Part shown: in pieces, positions 58,897 through 64,000 of the stretch | Layout of the letters: each line of letters opens with the position of its first letter | How positions within the stretch are numbered: the first letter of the stretch is position 1 | Origin: Terracoccus sp. 273MFTsu3.1 | GTDB taxonomy: Bacteria > Actinomycetota > Actinomycetes > Actinomycetales > Dermatophilaceae | Length of the DNA: 64,000 nt | NCBI RefSeq assembly: GCF_000383675.1 | Contig: NZ_KB911827.1 | Coordinates: forward strand, 186,001 to 250,000 | Reading direction: 5' to 3' | Translations under genes and position numbers: made by a program | Notes under the pieces: generated by a model | Seen by the model: only the letters and a program-made list of their open reading frames with translations | Database searches by the model: none | Told to the model about the DNA's origin: nothing

Positions 58897-59805
58897 ATGG
58901 CACACGGCACGGCATCCTCGATGGCGCGGGCGGAGCGGTTCACGCGGTCCATCCCGGCGATGATCGAGGCCGACACCCCGACGTACAGCTTCGAGTTCTT
59001 CCCGCCCAAGGACGACGCGTCCGAGGCGCAGCTCTGGGACGCCATCCGACGCCTCGAGAAGGTGTCGCCGAGCTTCGTCTCGATCACCTACGGCGCCGGC
59101 GGCGGCACCCGCGACCGCACCGTCCGACTCACCCAGCGCGTCCTCGAGGCCACCTCGCTGACGCCCATGGCGCACCTGACGTGCGTCGGCCACTCCGTCG
59201 CCGAGCTGCGCGGCATCGTCGGGTCGTATGCCGCCGCCGGGGTCCGCAACATCCTGGCCCTGCGCGGCGACCCCCAGGGCGGCCTCGGCCAGCCGTGGGT
59301 CGCGCACCCCGAGGGTCTCGACCACGCCGACGAGCTCGTCACGCTGGTCCGCGGGCTCGGCGACTTCACCGTCGGTGTCGCGGCCTTCCCCGATGGCCAC
59401 CCGGAGTCGGGCGACATCAGCGAGGACGCGGAGACGCTGATCCGCAAGGAGCGTGCCGGCGCCGAGTTCGCGATCACCCAGATGGTCTTCGACGTCGACC
59501 ACTACCTCCGGCTGCGCGACGAGCTCGCCCGGCGCGGCTCCCGGCTGCCCGTCGTCCCGGCGATCATGCCGATCACGAACGCGCGCCAGGTGGTGCGCAT
59601 GGCGCAGCTCGCGGGGCAGCCGATGCCGACGGCGGTCACGGACCGGCTCGAGCGGCACGGCGACGACGCCGCCGGGGTCCGCGCCGAGGGGATGGCGATC
59701 GCCACGGAGTCCTCGCGCCGCCTGCTCGACGAGGGTGCTCCCGGCATCCACTTCATCACGATGAACCGGTCGTCGGCGACGCTCGAGGTCTTCGGCAACC
59801 TCTGA
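58897..59805 (+). CDS. metF: Methylenetetrahydrofolate reductase
   Basis: 302 residues of the MTHFR TIM barrel with flavin: YSFEFFPPKDD (N-terminal Phe-rich motif), SITYGAGGGTRDRT, HLTCVGHS, NILALRGDPQGG, and AEFAITQMVFD. It reduces methylene-THF to methyl-THF for methionine. ATG at 58897 is leaderless. Divergent from idsA2. Matches Rv2172c. An octamer at 59226 is read Tyr-Ala. Confidence 0.93.
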   Translation: MAHGTASSMARAERFTRSIPAMIEADTPTYSFEFFPPKDDASEAQLWDAIRRLEKVSPSFVSITYGAGGGTRDRTVRLTQRVLEATSLTPMAHLTCVGHSVAELRGIVGSYAAAGVRNILALRGDPQGGLGQPWVAHPEGLDHADELVTLVRGLGDFTVGVAAFPDGHPESGDISEDAETLIRKERAGAEFAITQMVFDVDHYLRLRDELARRGSRLPVVPAIMPITNARQVVRMAQLAGQPMPTAVTDRLERHGDDAAGVRAEGMAIATESSRRLLDEGAPGIHFITMNRSSATLEVFGNL

Positions 59806-59958
59806 CCGGCGCAGCCTCGGAGGACGCCAACTCTCGGAGGTTTAGAGGCTTCAGAGGGCTGTGGGTCTGCGCCGGCCGGGGGTGCGCAGCCATGGCGACG
59901 GCACGAGGACGACCGACCCCCGGGAAGGGCCGGCCGTCCGGTGCGTGGACCGGATCGG

Positions 59959-60471
59959 TCAGGTGGTGCTCGACGGGGTGGCCGTGCCGTTGGGGGAGGC
60001 CGGGGCCTCGCCCTGCTGGCCCGACTGGCCCTGTGGGCCGTCGCCGTCGTGGTCACCGCCACGGCCGCCGCCGGGCCCGCCCTCCTGCACGGCCGTCACG
60101 GTGAAGGACGCGTCGACCTGCACCGTGATGTGGGTGCCGTCGGTGCGCACCATGTGCGCCTCGTAGACGCCGTCCGAGTCGGTCTCGACGCGCTCGATCG
60201 TCGCGGTCGGCTCCTTGGCCTTGGCGGCTGCCGTCACCTTGGCGGCGATGTCGCCCGTGAGCAGCGTCTCGTCGGAGCGCATCGGCTTGCTCGGGTCGGT
60301 GTTGCCGTTGCTGTTTCCGTTGGCCTGGGGGCCCTCGCCGAGCTGGCCGTAGCTGGTGACGGTGCCGGTGGCACCCGTCTCGTCCGCGCTCGCGAGGGCG
60401 GCGCCGCCGAGCGCGAGCGCCGACGCGGCCACGATGCCGGCGCCCGCCAGTGCGATGGTCTTGTTCTTCAT
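59959..60471 (-). CDS. Secreted PepSY-like protein
   Basis: 170 residues. KNKTIALAGAGIVAASALALGGAALASADE is a Sec signal (n-region KNK, c-region ASA). Then the PepSY-like core LLTGDIAAKVTAAAKAKEPTATIERVETDSDGVYEAHMVRTDGTHITVQVDASFTVTAVQE, followed by a Gly/Asp/Gln/Pro-rich tail. PepSY modules inhibit or chaperone extracellular proteases. ATG start with GGAGTG upstream. Unlike its neighbours it has Asn/Lys-rich N-terminal codons. Confidence 0.75.
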   Translation of the reverse strand: MKNKTIALAGAGIVAASALALGGAALASADETGATGTVTSYGQLGEGPQANGNSNGNTDPSKPMRSDETLLTGDIAAKVTAAAKAKEPTATIERVETDSDGVYEAHMVRTDGTHITVQVDASFTVTAVQEGGPGGGRGGDHDGDGPQGQSGQQGEAPASPNGTATPSSTT

Positions 60472-60536
60472 GCGTTCACTCCTTCGATGGGCTGGCCTCG
60501 TGCCAGCTCTGCCCACCGTCGGCAACGGCCCTGTGT

Positions 60537-60558
60537 CCCCACCCTCGTCAGGGTGGGG
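60537..60558. terminator. Terminator between the DUF4126 and PepSY-like genes
   Basis: CCCCACCCT, loop CGTC, exact complement: 9 pairs. Confidence 0.5.
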
Positions 60559-60631
60559 AGGTCCTGTGAGAGGTCTGCGGACCTGTGGGGGTCCGGGGCC
60601 CGGGATGGCCGGCCCTCACCGGGACGGGCGG

Positions 60632-61354
60632 TCAGGTCTCCTGGTCGAAGGGTCGCTCGAGACGCTCGTCGGTCCGGGCTGCCGGGGGCGGCGGCACACC
60701 GGTCCCGTGGTGCTCCCGGTGCTCTCGCCGCTCCCGGCGCTCCCGACGCTCGGAGGGCACGGCGATGCCGACGCGTTCGCCCCAGGCGTCGTAACGGCGC
60801 TTGTAGCGGCGGATGCGTCCGGCCAGCTTGTAGACGAGGAACGCCCCGAGCACGAGGAAGAGCAGGGCGATGGCCGCGGCCCACCACGGGTGCGCGATGG
60901 CGAGGGCGGTGACGCCCGTGACGGTCACGTCCTCGGTGGTGCTGACGAGGACGTTGCTCGCCGGTTCGGGGGAGGTGTTGACGGCAGCGCGCAGCCCGGC
61001 CTTGATCCCGTGCGAGATGAGGGCCGTGACGCCACCGGTCGCGGCACCGACGGCGGCGTCGAGGCTCGCCGTGTCGTGGCCGATGAGGTAGCCGATGGTC
61101 GCCCCGACCGCTGGTCTGACGACGGTGTGCACGGAGTCCCAGGCGGAGTCGACGTAGGGGATCTTGTCGGCGAGCATCTCGACGACGAAGAGGACCGCTG
61201 CCCCGATGAGCACGTCGGTGCGAGCCAGGGCGTTCGGGATCTGGCTCAGGTTGAAGATCTTGTCGGCCAGCCCGAGGACGAGCACGACGGCGTACGCGTT
61301 GATGCCGCTGCCCCACCCGGTGGTGAAGGCCATGGGGATGAGCTCGGCGCCCAC
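60632..61354 (-). CDS. DUF4126 membrane protein
   Basis: 240 residues with several helices (GWGSGINAYAVVLVLGLAD; TDVLIGAAVLFVVEMLADKIPYVDSAWD; AAVGAATGGVTALISHGIKAG; AAIALLFLVLGAFLVYKLAGR). The GINAY/EMLADKIP core is typical of DUF4126, of unknown role. A basic C-terminal tail (RERRERREHREHH) follows. GTG at 61354 with GAAGGGG 6 bases upstream is preferred over a methionine 7 codons later. Confidence 0.8.
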   Translation of the reverse strand: MGAELIPMAFTTGWGSGINAYAVVLVLGLADKIFNLSQIPNALARTDVLIGAAVLFVVEMLADKIPYVDSAWDSVHTVVRPAVGATIGYLIGHDTASLDAAVGAATGGVTALISHGIKAGLRAAVNTSPEPASNVLVSTTEDVTVTGVTALAIAHPWWAAAIALLFLVLGAFLVYKLAGRIRRYKRRYDAWGERVGIAVPSERRERRERREHREHHGTGVPPPPAARTDERLERPFDQET

Positions 61355-61599
61355 GACACCCCTTCGGTCGTGCGCCGGTCGCGGTGCGCCGGTGCGGCTG
61401 TGGCCCGACCGGTCGGCCGAGCCCAGGTCCAACGTCCCTGACGCTCCCGTATTCCCGGGGGTGGCGCAACGGGGCGCGCTGCACGTGGTGGTGGGGGCAG
61501 CGGAACGGGCCCGATCCGTGAGCGGACAGGACCCCTGCGCCCCTCCGTTCGCGGACCGAACCCGCGCCATCACTCTGTCGCCGGGGATGTCGCAGAGGC

Positions 61600-61617
61600 C
61601 TGAGCACGGGTACTCAG
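61600..61617. promoter_or_regulatory. 18-bp dyad, candidate operator
   Basis: CTGAGCAC GG GTACTCAG: 8-base arms with one mismatch, 2-base centre, about 250 bases before the DUF4126 start (minus strand) and 90 before the SOS promoter. Confidence 0.4.
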
Positions 61618-61704
61618 ATCGGTCCGGAGCGGGACGGAACGGACGCATGGGGAGAGGTCGGTCGTGGCGGCTCCGGATCGCGTGGACGTGACCCGCGGAC
61701 CGTC

Positions 61705-61735
61705 TTGACAGGCTGTCGGCGCCAGGGGTTAGGCT
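61705..61735 (+). promoter_or_regulatory. Promoter of the SOS cassette
   Basis: TTGACA (61705-61710) and TAGGCT (61730-61735), 19-base spacer; the LexA box follows 7 bases after. It gives a leader of about 190 bases. Confidence 0.6.
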
Positions 61736-61742
61736 TCGAGTA

Positions 61743-61758
61743 TCGAACAGGTGTTCGA
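61743..61758 (+). promoter_or_regulatory. LexA (SOS) box 1
   Basis: TCGAACAGGTGTTCGA, a perfect match to the actinobacterial TCGAAC-N4-GTTCGA box, just after the -10. Confidence 0.9.
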
Positions 61759-61797
61759 ACGTCGTCGTCTCGGGTGAGGTGCCCGGGAGGTGAGGTC

Positions 61798-61812
61798 CGA
61801 ACCGGTGTTCGA
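61798..61812 (+). promoter_or_regulatory. LexA box 2
   Basis: CGAACCGGTGTTCGA, with the GAAC-N4-GTTC core intact and one flank base changed, 54 bases downstream of box 1 in the leader. Confidence 0.7.
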
Positions 61813-61815
61813 GCC

Positions 61816-61842
61816 AGTCAGTTGTCAGTCAGTTGTCAGTTC
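61816..61842 (+). repeat. 11-bp tandem repeat in the SOS leader
   Basis: AGTCAGTTGTC twice, then AGTTC, starting 4 bases after LexA box 2. Much lower in GC than surrounding DNA. Confidence 0.7.
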
Positions 61843-61932
61843 AAGTCGTCGGTTGGTGTCGGACCGCTCGTGTGGGGCGCGGGTGGTCTGGGTCGTGATG
61901 TCCGGCCTCGACGTGTCCGAGGGAGACGTGTC

Positions 61933-62436
61933 GTGGTGCGCAGGTTCAGTGACGCCGTGCAGGTGAGAGTGCGCGAGCGGGAGCAGCAGGAGCAGTCCGT
62001 CGCGGGCCGGTCCGGCGGTACGGCCGGAAGGTCGACCCGTCCGCCCGGGTCCGCGGGGTCCTCGAGGGCCATGGGATCCTCGGGATCCTCACGAGCCGCG
62101 GGATCCGCAGGGGACCCCGGGTCGTCGGGACCCTCGGGTTCCGCGGGCGGGTCCGTCGAGGCGCCACCCGAGGCGTTCATCTGGCGCGGGCGCCTCTACG
62201 TCGTGCGTGGCGTCCTCGCCCAGTGGCGCGAGCGGCGGGCCTGGTGGCACGACGCGCTCGAGGCCGACGAGGCGCAGGTCCGTCCCGGCGAGACGCTCGT
62301 CGCCGCGGCGAGCGAGCAGCACGTCTGGCGCGTCGAGGCGAGCCCGGGATGGTCGTTCACCCCCGGCGTCTACGACCTCGCCCACGACGAGTCCCCGCGC
62401 GGCGACCACTGGTCGCTCGTCCGGGTCGCCGACTGA
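61933..62436 (+). CDS. DUF6504 family protein with low-complexity insert
   Basis: 167 residues. The family core is VRRFSDAVQVRVREREQ at the start and AFIWRGRLYVVRGVLAQWRERRAWW plus VWRVEASPGWSFTPGVYDLAHDESPRGDHWSLVRV at the end. Between them is about 40 residues of Ser/Gly/Pro repeats (codons GGATCCTC-like) not expected in the family. In actinobacteria it normally lies in the mutagenic-repair locus with DnaE2. GTG at 61933 follows GAGGGAG by 7 bases. Function unknown. Confidence 0.82.
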   Translation: MVRRFSDAVQVRVREREQQEQSVAGRSGGTAGRSTRPPGSAGSSRAMGSSGSSRAAGSAGDPGSSGPSGSAGGSVEAPPEAFIWRGRLYVVRGVLAQWRERRAWWHDALEADEAQVRPGETLVAAASEQHVWRVEASPGWSFTPGVYDLAHDESPRGDHWSLVRVAD

Positions 62437-62467
62437 GCCCATGAGACGAGAGAGGAGAGGAACCACC

Positions 62468-62920
62468 ATGACCACTGCCCACGACCTGCGTCGCCCACCC
62501 ATCTCGGTCGCCGTGCTCGACCTGCTCGAGCGGGGCCGGGCCACCCTCGAGACCGCGTGCCGCACGAGCGACGCGTCCGAGCGCTACCGCGACGCCCATC
62601 TCGGGGCCCTGCGCGCCGCCGCGGCCCTCGTCGCCGCCCGCACCGTGCCGTCGCCACGTTCGCGACCGCGCAGCGTGTGGCAGGTCCTGCCCGGGGTGGC
62701 CCCGGAGCTGGGGGAGTGGGCCGCCTTCTTCGCCGCGTGCTCGGCGCACCGGTCGGTCATCGACCGCGGCGGTCACATCAGCGCACGCGAGTCCGACGAC
62801 CTGCTGCGCCAGGCAGAGATGTTCCTCGAGATCGTCCAGGACCTCCTCGGTGTCCCCGCGACGATCCCGTTGCCGCAGTCGATCACCCCGGTCTCGAGGA
62901 GCCGGGCGAGCGGGGCGTGA
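62468..62920 (+). CDS. SAV_6107-family HEPN domain protein
   Basis: 150 residues, all-helical HEPN type: AVLDLLERGRATLETACRTSDASERYRDAHLGALRAAAALVAAR and EWAAFFAACSAHRSVIDRGGHISARESDDLLRQAEMFLEIV. This family accompanies DnaE2 and DUF6504 in Micrococcales and Streptomyces. HEPN proteins often bind or cut RNA, or pair with a nucleotidyltransferase, but no partner is seen. ATG with GAGAGGAG upstream; overlaps the dnaE2 start (GTGA). Confidence 0.85.
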   Translation: MTTAHDLRRPPISVAVLDLLERGRATLETACRTSDASERYRDAHLGALRAAAALVAARTVPSPRSRPRSVWQVLPGVAPELGEWAAFFAACSAHRSVIDRGGHISARESDDLLRQAEMFLEIVQDLLGVPATIPLPQSITPVSRSRASGA

Positions 62921-64000
62921 CGACCGGCATGACCACCATCACCAGCGGCCGCACGAGCAGCGCGGCCGGCAACACCGAGAGCTTCGTGCACCTGCACGTC
63001 GCGTCCGGCTACTCCATGCGCTACGGCACGGCCAAGCCGCACCAGCTCGTCGAGCGCGCCGCGGCGTTCGGGCAGCCGGCGCTCGCCCTGACCGACCGCG
63101 ACGGGCTCTACGGCGCCGTGAAGTTCGTCCGGTCCTGCATGGAGCACGACGTCGCGCCGGTCCTCGGCGTCGACCTCGCCCTCGGCCCCGAGCACCCCGA
63201 GCGCCAGCGCAGCCGTCCCGTGCGCACCCCGGTCCGTGGCGGGGCCCTCGTCGACCCGCGGCTCCCGCGGGTCACGGTGCTGGCCCGGGGCAGCAGCACC
63301 GGCCTCGCCCCGGGTGCGGGGTGGGCGGCGCTCTGTCGCCTCGTCACCGCGACCCACCTGCGCGGCGAGCGCGGCAACCCGGTCACGACCGCGGCCCTCG
63401 TCGCGGAGCACGCGCGCCTGCTGCCCACCCTGCCCGTCGCGTCCGAAGCGGAGGACGACCGGCGCGGCCGGCCCGAGGGCCGGGGTCGACCCGGCGGACG
63501 AGGCGGGCAGCACACGCCGTCGGTGGCGGACGGTGGGCCGTGCCCGCTCGTCGTGCTCCTCGGGCCCGACTCCGACGTCGGTCGCGCGGTGCTCGCCAAG
63601 CGACGCGACCACGCCCGAGCGGCGCTCGAGCGCTGGGTCGCGCTGCTGCCGCGGGGGGCCGTCGTCGTCGAGGTCGTGTGCCACGGCGGGCCCGAGCACC
63701 AGCCGGGCAGCCTCGGCCAGGCCGGACGCATGCTCGCGCTCGCCCGCGAGGTCGGCGTGCCGAGCATCATCACGGCCGCGGTGCGCCACGCCGACCCGCA
63801 GGACGCCGCCATCGTCGACGTCCTCGACGCCGCCCGGCGGCTCGTCGCGCTCGACGCACGCCACCTCGACCGCGTCACGACGGCCGGACACCTCTCGCCG
63901 ACGCCCCTCATGCACGCGCTCGCCCTCGACGTCGTCCAGGTCTCCGGCCCGGGGCTCGTCGGCGGCGGCTCGCTGGCCCGCGAGCAGGCCCGGGAGCTGC
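62917..64000 (+). CDS. dnaE2: Error-prone DNA polymerase III alpha subunit, cut by the window edge
   Basis: 361 codons visible. The N-terminal PHP domain begins FVHLHVASGYSMRYG, then ALALTDRDGLYGAVKFVRSC, and VGVPSIITAAVRHADPQDA, as in DnaE2 (full length about 1,050 to 1,150 residues). It replicates past lesions as part of the ImuA'/ImuB/DnaE2 mutasome and causes SOS mutagenesis. GTG at 62917 overlaps the HEPN stop; an ATG lies 4 codons later. SOS control comes from the two LexA boxes upstream. No imuB gene is upstream in this window. Confidence 0.88.
   Translation, partial: MTTGMTTITSGRTSSAAGNTESFVHLHVASGYSMRYGTAKPHQLVERAAAFGQPALALTDRDGLYGAVKFVRSCMEHDVAPVLGVDLALGPEHPERQRSRPVRTPVRGGALVDPRLPRVTVLARGSSTGLAPGAGWAALCRLVTATHLRGERGNPVTTAALVAEHARLLPTLPVASEAEDDRRGRPEGRGRPGGRGGQHTPSVADGGPCPLVVLLGPDSDVGRAVLAKRRDHARAALERWVALLPRGAVVVEVVCHGGPEHQPGSLGQAGRMLALAREVGVPSIITAAVRHADPQDAAIVDVLDAARRLVALDARHLDRVTTAGHLSPTPLMHALALDVVQVSGPGLVGGGSLAREQAREL

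Larger units (their letters stand above)
474..59233. repeat. Dispersed GTATGCCG octamer, 28 copies
   Basis: GTATGCCG begins at 2205, 5930, 7335, 13011, 13125, 14998, 18884, 21973, 24466, 36607, 39270, 43887, 45598, 48013, 52356, 57658 and 59226. CGGCATAC begins at 474, 9433, 10194, 25586, 34332, 41028, 45795, 52709, 54135, 54936 and 58479. A shorter GGCATAC is at 49923. From a base composition near 72% GC about two copies would be expected. See findings. Confidence 0.85.
61355..61932. other. 578-base regulatory stretch: divergent promoter, dyad, LexA boxes, 5' leader
   Basis: It holds a dyad CTGAGCAC-GG-GTACTCAG (61600-61617), a TTGACA promoter of the SOS cassette, two LexA boxes and an 11-bp tandem repeat. 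I see no convincing coding gene in it on either strand. Confidence 0.7.

Noticed and set aside
1-64000. tRNA, rRNA, CRISPR, insertion sequence or prophage
   Set aside because: None seen; no CCA-ended cloverleafs, spaced repeats or transposase motifs.

Overview
The window is a 64 kb piece of a high-GC actinobacterial chromosome. GC is roughly 70% or more, GTG and TTG starts are common, and neighbouring genes often overlap by 4 bases (ATGA or GTGA). From about 20.9 kb to 59.8 kb the gene order closely follows the Mycobacterium tuberculosis Rv2205c-Rv2172c interval: glxK, erpA, adoK, ctaC, qcrCAB, ctaE, trpD, a DEDDh exonuclease/GIY-YIG gene, fadD, a SRPBCC gene, plsC, aroG, pknL, the Rv2175c homologue, a prenyl synthase and metF. 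An aa3/bc1 respiratory cluster with ctaD beside ctaC, a DUF3043 gene and a SAV_6107/DnaE2 cassette suggest the order Micrococcales. Intrasporangiaceae is my best guess. There are no rRNA or tRNA genes, CRISPR arrays, insertion sequences or phage genes that I can see.

Layout. 0-5.6 kb: pepA (cut by the left edge), gcvT, a P1/DmpA peptidase and a MurT-GatD pair. 5.6-11.5 kb: a minus-strand cobalamin operon (SCO2322-type secreted protein, ECF-T, fused ECF ATPases, ECF-S, cobU, cobS) behind a cobalamin riboswitch. 11.6-18.9 kb: a serine hydrolase, DUF3043, two methyltransferases, an M20 dipeptidase, a phosphoesterase and nadA. 19-20.8 kb: an SDR gene and a QueA-like gene behind a SoxR-like operator. 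20.9-26 kb: glxK, erpA, adoK, aat, and a TusA plus NifS-like pair. 26-35.3 kb: the cytochrome bc1-aa3 supercomplex genes (ctaCDF on plus, ctaE-qcrCAB on minus). 35.5-43 kb: trpD, exonuclease, secreted metalloprotease-like lipoprotein and fadD. 43.3-52.5 kb: SRPBCC protein, ROK glucokinase, acyltransferase, a two-component system, aroG and a threonine aldolase. 52.6-59.8 kb: DMT exporter, PASTA kinase PknL, a LysM/transglycosylase, the Rv2175c homologue, prenyl synthase and metF. 60-64 kb: two membrane or secreted proteins, then an SOS cassette (DUF6504, HEPN, dnaE2) with two LexA boxes, cut by the right edge.

Gene expression. At least 17 genes have a TANNNT (or CANNNT) hexamer ending 6-8 bases before the start codon and no Shine-Dalgarno, so leaderless mRNAs look normal here. 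I used this to choose several starts. Perfect hairpins mark the ends of many transcription units.

Most unusual points. (1) The octamer GTATGCCG/CGGCATAC occurs 28 times, against about 2 expected from composition. It occurs in several reading phases, recruiting rare codons, and in intergenic DNA. (2) The GatD protein has Asp where the glutaminase Cys should be, and its MurT partner also departs from the family. (3) The NifS-like protein beside ctaC contains no lysine at all, so it cannot form the usual PLP Schiff base, yet keeps its Cys loop and a TusA partner. (4) A tiny stand-alone unit (promoter, Shine-Dalgarno, 14-codon ORF, perfect terminator) lies behind ctaF. (5) Good candidate operators (SoxR-, TetR-, MtrA- and LexA-type) give testable regulation for five units.
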